Positions 42,923 to 51,685 of a stretch of DNA of 64,000 nt are shown here, in pieces. Below the pieces are notes generated by a model. It ran no database searches. It saw only the letters and a list, made by a program, of their open reading frames with translations, and had not been told where the DNA came from. Origin of the DNA: Bryobacterales bacterium (GTDB taxonomy: Bacteria; Acidobacteriota; Terriglobia; Bryobacterales; Bryobacteraceae); NCBI GenBank assembly GCA_016721425.1, contig JADKID010000015.1, positions 186,001 through 250,000 on the forward strand, in the 5' to 3' direction. The first letter of the stretch is position 1, and each line of letters begins with the position of its first letter. The position numbers were made by a program, and so were the translations under genes.

Positions 42923-45049
42923 CTACTGAATCGCTTCCTTGACCCAGATGTCTTTCGGATGGCTGCACGCCGCCTCTCCGCCGCCGGCGGGCAACGCGCA
43001 CACTAGCACCACCGAGGGCATGGTCGGGAAATCATCGGGCACGATGAACTTCACGAGATCGACGCCCGGCTGATCCGTGGCCGTAATCTCGCCGTCCAGA
43101 TACCGGTCGTGGATCTTCAGGCTGAGCGGCTGTGCCGCACCGCGGATGCCCGTCACAAACACCTGGATCGGCTTCCCCGCCAGCGCCGGATGCTCCTCCG
43201 AGTTCCGCTCGTCGTCGCTGTTCAGGACATACAGCGTGGCAGGGGCAATCGGCACAATGTCCATCGCCGTCACTGGTCCGGGGCGGCTGCTGTTGGCCGG
43301 TACCACCTCGGCGCGGCCAGTGGCCACATCCAGGGGGACCTCCACCAGCATCTCCGTGGGCGTCAACAGCACAATGCGCGCCAGCTTGCCGCCAATCGTG
43401 ATGCTCGTGTTCTCGCCGAAATTCGTGCCCGTGATCACGATCAAAGACCCCGGCGCCTCTGGCATCGGCCAGCGGTTCGCGGCGTCGAGAATCTCGGTGA
43501 TCGAGGGCAACGGGATCGGTGGCGGCAGCGGCGGCGTCACGTTGAGATACACCGGCACCACAGCCTCAGTGTTGATGCCCGTGGGCGCGCCAATCTGCTG
43601 CACCACAATCTCGCCCTCGTATCGTCCCACCGGCAGCCCCGCCGGGAACATATCAAACCGGATAGTGCGGTTGTTGAATCCCGTCTCCGGCGACACCGTC
43701 AGCCAACCCGTGGCCGCGCCCTTGAGCCGCACCGCCACCCGCCACTCCAACAAGCTGGCCCCAGTGTTGTGCAATAGAAAGTAGCCGTTCACGCTGCCGC
43801 TGCCGGCCGGCGCAGTGAATTCATTTACCTCCGGCTGAGTCACCGTCATCTTTGGGAAATACGGCGCCGCACAGTCGCCCAGCAGCGCGCAGTCCGATGC
43901 AATGGGCGCCGGCCGGAACCGCGGAATCGGAGCGCCTGTCACCGAGCCCGCCTCGGTGGAGAGCGGAGCCAACGTCAACGTCTGCTTGATGACGGAGGGC
44001 GTGACGTGCTTGTCCGTAGGGAGCACCACCCAGATCGGGATCTGCACCGTGTCGCGCTGCGAAGGATTGGCGTCCATCGTCTCGTACACCAGGTAGGGCG
44101 TTCCGCGCGCCACGTCCGCTTCGCTGGCCGCCGCCAGGGAGTTGGCGCCCACATAGTTCGGATAGAAGGCGGGGAAGCCGCCGGAGCCGTCCGGCGCGCT
44201 GTAACGGATGCGCGACATCAGCAGGCTGCCCGTCACGGGATTGAACGCATAGAGCCCGCTGGTGGGGTAGCTGCCCATGTCACCACTCTGCGTCGGCTGA
44301 ATGGTCCCACTACCGGAAACGGCGTCGGGCGCGAAGATCTTGGCTCCTTCCGGTACGCCGGATAGCCGGATCATGATGCGCGTACCGTTGGTGTCATTCC
44401 CCTTGCGCGGCACAAACGCGTGAGCCCAGCCCTCGGTGATGCGCGTCGTGGCCATTGGCACTCGCGCCGCAATCATCGCGTTGAAGTCCGGCGGCGAGGG
44501 CAGCACCGGGCCCAGTCCCGCAGCGCCCGCCCCCGTGTGGGTGGCCAGCAGCGTACTTTGCGGGAAGGCGACCGTCACATAGAAGATGCCCACGTTGAGT
44601 TGCTGATTGCCCGTGAACTGCAAATACGCCTGCGTCGTTTGAGACGTCTCGGCGCGGATGCCGCCAAACTTGATCGAAAAGAAGCCCTGCGCGTTCATCA
44701 CGATCTGGAAATTCTCGATCAGGATCGAGTCGCCCAGCGGACGTATCGTCGCCGGCTGGTCAATGAAGATGCTGCCCGGAAACTCCTGTGACAGCGTGAT
44801 GCCCAGATAGTTCCCCGTCTCGGTCAGACTATTGGCGACCCTCCGGCTGACGAAGATCTGGAATGAGCCGGTGAGCACGCCATTGGGCGGACCACCGCCG
44901 CACTGCAACAGAATCGCTCCCAAAGGTTCAGCCAGACCCTCCGAGCTCACCTGCAGCGGCACACCGGTTAGGTTGCACTGCATCGTAGCGGACGCCGGTA
45001 CGGCCATCATCGCGAGCAGCGCGAAGAACCCAAGGCTATGTTTCATCAT
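42923..45049 (-). CDS. Secreted protein with IPT/TIG-like and TIGR03437-like C-terminal domain
   Basis: Protein of 708 residues with a signal peptide (MMKHSLGFFALLAMMAVPASA). It is a chain of beta-sandwich domains. A BACON/Ig-like stretch (about 405-490, SLLEWRVAVRLKGAATGW, TVSPETGFNN) precedes a C-terminal IPT/TIG-like domain (ILDAANRWPMPEAPGSLIVITGTNFGE, VLLTPTEMLVEVPLDV, read in blocks). The latter then fits the Solibacter-type TIGR03437 domain. Function unknown; such proteins are secreted and very numerous in this lineage. ATG 45049 is preferred to 45061 because GAGGAT lies just upstream. The N-terminal ~250 residues match no family known to me. Confidence 0.82.
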   Translation of the reverse strand: MMKHSLGFFALLAMMAVPASATMQCNLTGVPLQVSSEGLAEPLGAILLQCGGGPPNGVLTGSFQIFVSRRVANSLTETGNYLGITLSQEFPGSIFIDQPATIRPLGDSILIENFQIVMNAQGFFSIKFGGIRAETSQTTQAYLQFTGNQQLNVGIFYVTVAFPQSTLLATHTGAGAAGLGPVLPSPPDFNAMIAARVPMATTRITEGWAHAFVPRKGNDTNGTRIMIRLSGVPEGAKIFAPDAVSGSGTIQPTQSGDMGSYPTSGLYAFNPVTGSLLMSRIRYSAPDGSGGFPAFYPNYVGANSLAAASEADVARGTPYLVYETMDANPSQRDTVQIPIWVVLPTDKHVTPSVIKQTLTLAPLSTEAGSVTGAPIPRFRPAPIASDCALLGDCAAPYFPKMTVTQPEVNEFTAPAGSGSVNGYFLLHNTGASLLEWRVAVRLKGAATGWLTVSPETGFNNRTIRFDMFPAGLPVGRYEGEIVVQQIGAPTGINTEAVVPVYLNVTPPLPPPIPLPSITEILDAANRWPMPEAPGSLIVITGTNFGENTSITIGGKLARIVLLTPTEMLVEVPLDVATGRAEVVPANSSRPGPVTAMDIVPIAPATLYVLNSDDERNSEEHPALAGKPIQVFVTGIRGAAQPLSLKIHDRYLDGEITATDQPGVDLVKFIVPDDFPTMPSVVLVCALPAGGGEAACSHPKDIWVKEAIQ

Positions 45050-45121
45050 AGAGATCCTCATATCGTCTAAAACACGATTCCCCTTTATTGTGCTCCTTTC
45101 CCGTACCGCCTGGGTGGGCCT

Positions 45122-45136
45122 TACAATACGGAGGAA
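45122..45136 (+). promoter_or_regulatory. TACAAT -10 box and ribosome site of the BNR gene
   Basis: TACAAT at 45122-45127 and GGAGG at 45130-45134, 8 bp before ATG 45143. No -35 match is seen. The box recurs near other starts in the window (48932, 53057, 59533). Confidence 0.45.
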
Positions 45137-45142
45137 ACCCGT

Positions 45143-48100
45143 ATGCGACTCACTGCCTGTCTGTGCCTTCTCCTCACGTCCGCTTTCGCCGACGAAGCCA
45201 AGCCCGTTTGGTCCTCACTCAAGTACCGCTCCATCGGGCCCTACCGCGGTGGCCGTGTCGTGGCCGTCAGCGGTGTGGTGGGCCAGCGCGACACCTACTA
45301 CTTCGGCGCCACCGGCGGCGGCGTGTGGAAAACCACCGATGGCGGCGATACCTGGATCGCGGTATCCGACGGCTTCTTCCAGACCGGCACAGTCGGCTCC
45401 CTCGCGGTCTCGGAGTCAAATCCCAACGTCGTCTACGCCGGCATGGGCGAGGGCTGCATCCGCGGCAACGTCTCGCACGGCGACGGCGTGTACAAGAGCG
45501 TCGACGCCGGCAAGACCTGGAAGAACGTGGGCCTGCAGACCACGCGCCACATCCCGCGCATCCGCATCCATCCCACTGATCCCAACACGGCGTGGGCCGC
45601 CGTGCTCGGCCACATCTTCGGGCCGCACGAAGATCGCGGCGTCTACAAAACAACCGACGGTGGCAAGACCTGGCGCAAGGTGCTCTACAAGACCAACCAG
45701 GCCGGCGCCATCGATCTCGTCGTCGATCCCACGAACCCCGATGTGCTCTACGCCGCGCTCTGGGACGTCAAGCGCACCCCCTATTCGATGGAGTCCGGCG
45801 GCCCCGCCAGCGGGCTGTTTCAATCCACCGATGGCGGCGAGACATGGAAAGACATCTCCAGGAACGAGGGGCTGCCCAAGGGCCTGCTGGGCCGCATCGG
45901 CGTCACTGTCTCGCCCGCCAATCCGGAGCGTGTCTGGGCCCAGGTCGAAGCCGAAGAGGGCGGACTGTTCCGCTCTGACGACGCCGGTAAGACCTGGCGC
46001 CGCGTGAATGAAAACCGCAATCTGCGCCAGCGCGCCTGGTACTACACCCACATCTTCGCCGACCCGCAAAATGCCGACCGCATCTACGCCATGAACGTGC
46101 AGTTCTATCGCAGTGACGACGGCGGCGCCACCTTCAAGCCGGTTGACACGCCCCATGGCGACAACCACGATCTCTGGATCGATCCCAAAGACAACTCCCG
46201 CATGATCGGCGGCGACGATGGCGGCGCCCACGTCACCACCACCGCCGGACGCAAGTGGACGGAGCAGGATCAGGCCACCGCCCAGTTCTACCGCGTCGCG
46301 CTCGATAATGAGTTCCCCTACAACATCTACGGCGCCCAGCAGGATAACTCCACCATCCGTATCGCCTCGCGCACTACATCCTTCGGCATCACGGAGAAGG
46401 ATTGGTGGGACGTCGGTGGCGGCGAATCCGGCTGGATCGCGCCCTCGCCCAAGAACCCCGATATTGTCTTCGCCGGCTCCTACGGAGGCTACCTCACCCG
46501 CTACGAGAAGCGCACCGGGCGGACTCGCGCCGTCAACGTCTGGCCCGATAATCCCATGGGCTATGGCGCGGAGGGCATGAAGTACCGCTTCCAGTGGAAC
46601 TTCCCCATCATCTTCTCGCCGCATGACGCGAATCTGCTGTACACCGGCGGCAACCGCCTGTTCCGTTCCACCAACGAGGGCCAGTCCTGGGAGGCCATCT
46701 CGCCCGATCTCACCCGCAATGACCCCGCGCGCATGGGCCCCTCGGGCGGCCCCATCACCAAAGACAACACCAGCGTCGAATACTACTGCACCATCTTCGC
46801 CCTCGCCGAGAGTCTCGTTGCCAAGGGCACGCTCTGGACCGGCTCCGACGACGGCCTCGTCTGGACCACGCGCGACGGCGGTAAAACATGGTCGAACGTC
46901 ACGCCCAAAGACGCCATGCCGGAGTGGATCCAGATCAACGCCATCGAGGCCTCACCGCACGACGCCGCTAAAGCCTACTTCGCCGGCACCATGTACAAAA
47001 GCGACGACTTCAAGCCGTATCTCTTCCGCACCACCGATGGCGGCAAGAGCTGGAAGAAGATCGTGAACGGCATCCCGGACGGAGCCTTCACGCGCGTAAT
47101 CCGCGAAGACCCCAGCCGCAAAGGCCTGCTCTACGCCGGAACGGAAACCGGGCTTTACGTTTCGTTTAACGACGGCGATCAGTGGCAGTCGCTCCAACTC
47201 AATCTGCCCGTCGTGCCCATCACGGATCTCGCCGTGCACAAAGGCATGAAGGACCTCGTCGTGGCCACCCAGGGCCGCTCCTTCTGGGTACTCGACGATC
47301 TCAACGTTCTGCACAGCGCCGGGCAGACCAAAGGCGAAAACTACATCTTCCCCGTGGAGGACGCCTACCGCATGCCGGGCGGGCGCTTCCGGCGGCAGCC
47401 GGGCATGAGTATCGGTGAGAATCCGCCCGCCGGCGCAGTCTTCCACGTCTGGCTCAAAGAGAAGCCCAAGGGCGAGACAACTCTGGAGATCCTTGACCCC
47501 TCGGGCAAAGTGATTCGCAAGATGGTCACCAGGACCGCCAAGGCCGAGGGTGAGAGCGAAGACCGCACCCCGCCGCTGAAGGTGGAGCAGGGTTGGAACA
47601 CGCTCACCTGGAACCTCCGGCACGAGGATGCCAAGACCTTCCCTGGCCTCATCATGTGGGCCGGCTCCACGCGCGGCCCAGAGGTGGCGCCGGGCCGCTA
47701 CAAGGCGCGGCTCAGCGGCGACGGCCTCAAGCTGGAAGCCGATTTCCAGGTACTCAAAGACCCGCGGCTCACCGCCGTCACCCAAGAGGATCTGGAGAAG
47801 CAGCAGGCCCTGCTCATCCAAATCCGCGACAAGCTGACCGAGACCCACGAGTCCATCCTCAAGATCCGCGAGCTCCGCAAACAGTTGGACGAGTGGGCCA
47901 AGCGCGACAAGGACCTCTCCGAGCCCGCCAAGGCGCTCGGCAAAAAGCTGACGGCCGTGGAAGAAGAGCTCTACCAGACCAAAAACAAGTCCGGCCAGGA
48001 CCCCCTCAACTACCCCATCAAGCTCAATAACAAGCTCGCGGCATTGGGCGGCATCGTGGGCAGCGCCGACACCCGGCCCACCGATCAGAGCTACCAGTTG

Positions 48101-48226
48101 CACGAAGAGCTGACATCAAAAATCAACGCTCAGTTGAAGACACTGGACTCCCTGCTCAACGCCGACCTCGCCAACTTCAACAAGCTCGTCCGCGAAAAGA
48201 ACCTCCCCGCGGTGGCCGCTAAGTGA
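45143..48226 (+). CDS. Secreted BNR/VPS10-like beta-propeller protein
   Basis: Protein of 1027 residues with a signal peptide (MRLTACLCLLLTSAFA). Repeated Asp-box units (TDGGDTW, VDAGKTW, TDGGKTW, DDAGKTW and similar) build two or more beta-propellers, as in sortilin/VPS10 or xyloglucanase GH74-like folds. After about residue 780 comes a Fn3-like sandwich and a long helical region (EKQQALLIQIRDKLTETHESILKIREL, in parts). Such proteins are often annotated as glycosyl hydrolase; I see no clear catalytic acids and do not assign an activity. The stop overlaps the next gene start (GTGA). Confidence 0.85.
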   Translation: MRLTACLCLLLTSAFADEAKPVWSSLKYRSIGPYRGGRVVAVSGVVGQRDTYYFGATGGGVWKTTDGGDTWIAVSDGFFQTGTVGSLAVSESNPNVVYAGMGEGCIRGNVSHGDGVYKSVDAGKTWKNVGLQTTRHIPRIRIHPTDPNTAWAAVLGHIFGPHEDRGVYKTTDGGKTWRKVLYKTNQAGAIDLVVDPTNPDVLYAALWDVKRTPYSMESGGPASGLFQSTDGGETWKDISRNEGLPKGLLGRIGVTVSPANPERVWAQVEAEEGGLFRSDDAGKTWRRVNENRNLRQRAWYYTHIFADPQNADRIYAMNVQFYRSDDGGATFKPVDTPHGDNHDLWIDPKDNSRMIGGDDGGAHVTTTAGRKWTEQDQATAQFYRVALDNEFPYNIYGAQQDNSTIRIASRTTSFGITEKDWWDVGGGESGWIAPSPKNPDIVFAGSYGGYLTRYEKRTGRTRAVNVWPDNPMGYGAEGMKYRFQWNFPIIFSPHDANLLYTGGNRLFRSTNEGQSWEAISPDLTRNDPARMGPSGGPITKDNTSVEYYCTIFALAESLVAKGTLWTGSDDGLVWTTRDGGKTWSNVTPKDAMPEWIQINAIEASPHDAAKAYFAGTMYKSDDFKPYLFRTTDGGKSWKKIVNGIPDGAFTRVIREDPSRKGLLYAGTETGLYVSFNDGDQWQSLQLNLPVVPITDLAVHKGMKDLVVATQGRSFWVLDDLNVLHSAGQTKGENYIFPVEDAYRMPGGRFRRQPGMSIGENPPAGAVFHVWLKEKPKGETTLEILDPSGKVIRKMVTRTAKAEGESEDRTPPLKVEQGWNTLTWNLRHEDAKTFPGLIMWAGSTRGPEVAPGRYKARLSGDGLKLEADFQVLKDPRLTAVTQEDLEKQQALLIQIRDKLTETHESILKIRELRKQLDEWAKRDKDLSEPAKALGKKLTAVEEELYQTKNKSGQDPLNYPIKLNNKLAALGGIVGSADTRPTDQSYQLHEELTSKINAQLKTLDSLLNADLANFNKLVREKNLPAVAAK

Positions 48227-48939
48227 GCCGGTTCCTATTGCTGATCCTCCTCGCTCTGCCGGCAATGGCCCAGCAGTGGCAGCCGTTGTTCAACGGCAAA
48301 GACCTCACCGGGTGGCAGGTGCGCGGCGACGGCATCTGGAGCGTGGTGGAAGGCGGCGTCCTCCTCGGCCAGCGCCGCATCGAGAACGTCTCCGAGCCCT
48401 TCGCCCAGCCCTGGCCCATCGACAAACGCCAGTACGGCTCATGGCTCAACCGCCACGCCTGGCTCTACACAGAGCGCGAGTTCGGCGAATTCGATCTCCA
48501 CCTGGAATACCTCCTCCCGCCGCACATGAATAGCGGCGTCTCCATCCGCGACGTCACCCGCGCCCACTATTCCATCGGCGAAAAGGCCGCTGCCGCCGAC
48601 CCGCCGCTGCGCACCACGCTGAAAGGTACGCCCTCGCACATCGGCTACGAGATCCAGATCATCGATTCCGACACCGAGAAATACCCCACCGGCAGCATCT
48701 ATCTCTTCCGCGCCGCGCCCCGCGGTCTCCAGAAGATGGGGCAGTGGAACTCCCTCGACATCGAGTCGCGCAAGACCGCCATCCGGGTGCGCGTCAACGG
48801 CCAGTTGGCGGCGGAATTCGCCGGCGAGGAGGGCCGGCCCTTGGCCGGGCCTATCGGGCTCCAACTCCACGATCAATTCACGTTCGTCCTGTTCCGGAAC
48901 CTCCGAATCCGGGAATTGGCAGGCGCCACGCTACAATAG
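48223..48939 (+). CDS. DUF1080-type secreted protein (3-keto-disaccharide hydrolase family)
   Basis: Protein of 238 residues with a signal peptide (MSRFLLLILLALPAMAQ). The family start FQPLFNGKDLTGWQ appears as WQPLFNGKDLTGWQVRGDGIWSVVEGG, then YEIQIIDSDTEKYPTGSIYLF and a closing GPIGLQLHDQFTFVLFRNLRI, read in blocks. The family has a concanavalin/laminin-like beta-sandwich fold and includes 3-keto-glucoside hydrolases. The start GTG 48223 overlaps the upstream stop, so it is coupled to the BNR gene. Confidence 0.88.
   Translation: MSRFLLLILLALPAMAQQWQPLFNGKDLTGWQVRGDGIWSVVEGGVLLGQRRIENVSEPFAQPWPIDKRQYGSWLNRHAWLYTEREFGEFDLHLEYLLPPHMNSGVSIRDVTRAHYSIGEKAAAADPPLRTTLKGTPSHIGYEIQIIDSDTEKYPTGSIYLFRAAPRGLQKMGQWNSLDIESRKTAIRVRVNGQLAAEFAGEEGRPLAGPIGLQLHDQFTFVLFRNLRIRELAGATLQ
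48932..48937 (+). promoter_or_regulatory. TACAAT -10 box 9 bp before fabI
   Basis: The position would place the transcription start at or within a few bases of ATG 48947, giving a leaderless or nearly leaderless mRNA. No ribosome site is seen between the box and the ATG. Confidence 0.45.
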
Positions 48940-48946
48940 AAGATTC

Positions 48947-49717
48947 ATGTCTCAGTTGCTCAAAGACAAGTCCACCCTCATTCTGGGATTGGCCAATCGC
49001 TGGTCCATCGCCTACGCCATCGCCCAGGCCTTTCGCCGCGAAGGCGCGCAGGTCACGCTCACCTATCAGGGCGAGCGCCAGAAAGACGTGGTGGAAGAGT
49101 TGGCCCGCGATCTCGGCGCATCGCGCGTGCTGTGCTGTGATGTCACCCAGGAAGCGGACCTCCAGACCCTCTCGGAGATGCTGCGCGGCGAGGGCGAAAA
49201 GCTCGACGCCGTCGTCCACTCCATCGCCTTCGCCAACAAGGAAGATCTCTCGCGGCCGTTCTACGAAACCTCGCGCGACGGGTTTCTGCTGGCCCAGGAA
49301 GTCTCGTGCTATTCACTCGTCGCCGTCGCCCGCGCCGTGGCGCCCGTCATGACGGAGGGTGGCTCCATCATGACTCTCTCCTACCTGGGTAGCCAACGCG
49401 TCATGACCAATTACAACGTCATGGGCGTGGCCAAGGCCGCGCTCGAGGCCAGCATGCGCTATCTGGCCAGCGAACTGGGGCCGCAAAACATCCGCGTCAA
49501 CGCCATCTCCGCCGGGCCCATCAAAACCGCGTCGGCGCGCGGCATCAAGGACTTCTCCAAGATCCTCGATCACGTGATGGAGACCGCCCCGCTCCGCCGC
49601 AACTGCGACACCGCCGAGGTGGCCGACACCGCCGTCTTCCTCGCCTCGGAACTGGGCCGCGGCATCACCGGCAACATCATCTACGTCGATGCCGGCTACC
49701 AGGTGATGGGCATCTAG
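48947..49717 (+). CDS. fabI: Enoyl-[acyl-carrier-protein] reductase FabI
   Basis: Protein of 256 residues. The FabI N-terminus TLILGLANRWSIAYAIAQAF binds NAD(P)H, SIAFANKED is the family-typical loop, and the active site Tyr156 and Lys163 lie in TNYNVMGVAKAALEAS. A SAGPIKTASARGIKDF loop closes over the substrate. It catalyses the last step of each fatty acid elongation cycle. It stands alone, without other fab genes nearby. The short spacing to the TACAAT box suggests a leaderless message. Confidence 0.96.
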   Translation: MSQLLKDKSTLILGLANRWSIAYAIAQAFRREGAQVTLTYQGERQKDVVEELARDLGASRVLCCDVTQEADLQTLSEMLRGEGEKLDAVVHSIAFANKEDLSRPFYETSRDGFLLAQEVSCYSLVAVARAVAPVMTEGGSIMTLSYLGSQRVMTNYNVMGVAKAALEASMRYLASELGPQNIRVNAISAGPIKTASARGIKDFSKILDHVMETAPLRRNCDTAEVADTAVFLASELGRGITGNIIYVDAGYQVMGI

Positions 49718-49729
49718 GTACGCCTGTGA

Positions 49730-49735
49730 TACAAC
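49730..49735 (+). promoter_or_regulatory. TACAAC -10-like box 6 bp before the GH127 gene
   Basis: TACAAC sits six bases before ATG 49742. If functional, the transcript would start at the ATG. No ribosome site is present. Evidence is positional only. Confidence 0.3.
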
Positions 49736-49741
49736 TGCGGG

Positions 49742-51685
49742 ATGCGATCCGCAGCCCTCTTCATCCTCCTCGCAGCCACAGCCCTTGCCGCGGACTGGCG
49801 CGATCAGGCCGTTCTCGATCTCTCTAAGACCCCCAACGCCCTTCTCCACCCCGTGCCCGTCCGCGCCGTCACCCTCCAGACCGGCTTCTGGAAATCGCGT
49901 CAGGACGTCACCATCCAAAGCTCCATGCCCACGCTGCTCACACTCCTGGAAGAACACGGCGTCGTCGACAACTTCCGGCGCATCGCTGCACAGTCCAACT
50001 ACACCCCGCGCCGCGGCCCGCTCTACACTGACTCCGATCTCTACAAGTGGATTGAGGGTGCCGCGTGGAGCCTCCACGCCCGCCCCGACCCCAAGCTCGA
50101 AGCCACCATCGATAAGCTCGTCGATGAGATCCTCGCCGCGCAGGAGCCCTCCGGCTACCTCAACACCTGGTTTGTCGAGGAGCGCGAGCCCCTCCGGTTC
50201 AAACAGATGAACTCCGGCCACGAGCTCTACTGCCTGGGCCACATGATCCAGGGCGCCGTGGCCTACTACCGCGCCACCGGCAAGCGCAAGCTGCTCGATG
50301 GAGGCATCCGCTTTGCCGACTATCTGCTGAAAGATTTCGGCCCCGCGCCCAAGCGAGCCCTGCTCACCGGACACCCCGAGCTCGAGCTGGCGCTCACCGA
50401 GCTCTACCGCGTCACCGGCAAGCGCGCCTATCTCGATCTCGCCGGATACCTCCTCAGCGGCGTCGAAAAAGACCGTCTCAAGCTGCGGCCCCGCGACACG
50501 CAGTATATGTTCTCCGGCATCCCGTTCACTTCCCGCGAGCAGTTTGAAGGCCACGCCGTCCGCGCGCTGTACGCCGCCACCGGCGCCGCCGACTATTGGC
50601 TGGAGACCGGCAATCCGCAATACAAACAGACCCTCGACCGCCTCTGGACCGATCTCGTCACCGGCAAAGTCTTCGTCACCGGCGGCGTGGGCTCGCGCGC
50701 GTCGGGCGAGGCCTTCGGCGATTCGTGGGAACTGCCCAACCGCCAGGCCTACACCGAATCCTGCGCCTCCATCGCGAGCCTCATCTTCAACCAGCGCCTG
50801 CTGGCCGGCTCGGGCGACGCCAAGTACACAGACATCATGGAGCGCGCCCTCTACAACGGCATCAACTCCGGCATGTCGCTCGATGGCACGCTCTACTGCT
50901 ACCGCAACCCGCTAGCCACCGGCCCCGGCGAGAAGATCCGCAATCCCTGGTACGACACCTGCTGCTGCCCGCCGAACCTGCAACGCACCTTCACTGCCCT
51001 CGGCGGCTACTTCTACTCCACCTCGAAGGATGGCGTGTGGGTCCACCTCTACGACAACACCACGATGGATTGGAGACTCGAATCCGGCGCCGCGCTCAAG
51101 CTCGAAACCAGGAGCGGCCAGCCCTTCCAAGGCAATGTGGAGCTCACCCTCTCGCCCGCCAAGCCCGAGGAGTTCACGCTCCACCTGCGCATCCCCGCGT
51201 GGTCCCTGAATACCAAAGTGCTGATCAACGGCCAGCCCGCCGGCGCCGTCGCGCGGCCCAACTCGTACCTGGCCCTGAAGCGCGTGTGGAAAGGCGGCGA
51301 CCGCGTGACCATGGAGCTCGACATGAGCACCCACCTCGTGCGCGCCAATCCGCGCGTGCCGGAAAACTACGGCAAGGCCGCCGTGCAGCGCGGTCCGCTC
51401 GTCTATTGCCTGGAGCAGAGCGACAACGGCACGACCCCAGTCTCCGACGTGGCACTCAACGCCCAGGGCGGTTTCAAAGTGGAAACCGGCGACGCCCGGC
51501 TCGGCGGCGCCACCGTGCTGCGTCACAAGGGCCGCGCGTGGCAGCCTTCTTTGGCCAGCGAGCCGCTCTATGGCTTCGCCGTGCCCAAGCCGGCGGCCGA
51601 AGCGGATCTCACCTTCGTGCCCTACTACACCTTCCACAACCGCGGCGCATCCGCGATGACGGTGTGGATCCCGCTACTCCCCTGA
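49742..51685 (+). CDS. Secreted GH127/DUF1680 beta-L-arabinofuranosidase-like protein
   Basis: Protein of 647 residues with a signal peptide (MRSAALFILLAATALAAD). The (alpha/alpha)6 barrel carries LYKWIEGAAWSLHARPDPKLE, AQEPSGYLNTWF, and a cysteine cluster DTCCCPPNLQRTF (Cys407-409), the region that in GH127 holds the zinc ligands and the nucleophilic Cys. The C-terminal sandwich (PRVPENYGKAAVQRGPLVYCLE) ends with FVPYYTFHNRGASAMTVWIP. Unlike the fragment at 2-730 it has no discoidin-like tail. It overlaps the convergent CorC-family gene by 12 bp. Confidence 0.9.
   Translation: MRSAALFILLAATALAADWRDQAVLDLSKTPNALLHPVPVRAVTLQTGFWKSRQDVTIQSSMPTLLTLLEEHGVVDNFRRIAAQSNYTPRRGPLYTDSDLYKWIEGAAWSLHARPDPKLEATIDKLVDEILAAQEPSGYLNTWFVEEREPLRFKQMNSGHELYCLGHMIQGAVAYYRATGKRKLLDGGIRFADYLLKDFGPAPKRALLTGHPELELALTELYRVTGKRAYLDLAGYLLSGVEKDRLKLRPRDTQYMFSGIPFTSREQFEGHAVRALYAATGAADYWLETGNPQYKQTLDRLWTDLVTGKVFVTGGVGSRASGEAFGDSWELPNRQAYTESCASIASLIFNQRLLAGSGDAKYTDIMERALYNGINSGMSLDGTLYCYRNPLATGPGEKIRNPWYDTCCCPPNLQRTFTALGGYFYSTSKDGVWVHLYDNTTMDWRLESGAALKLETRSGQPFQGNVELTLSPAKPEEFTLHLRIPAWSLNTKVLINGQPAGAVARPNSYLALKRVWKGGDRVTMELDMSTHLVRANPRVPENYGKAAVQRGPLVYCLEQSDNGTTPVSDVALNAQGGFKVETGDARLGGATVLRHKGRAWQPSLASEPLYGFAVPKPAAEADLTFVPYYTFHNRGASAMTVWIPLLP

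Noticed and set aside
45143..48226. Annotation of the BNR protein as active xyloglucanase/sialidase
   Set aside because: Asp-box repeats give only the fold; I could not find convincing catalytic acids, so no activity was assigned.
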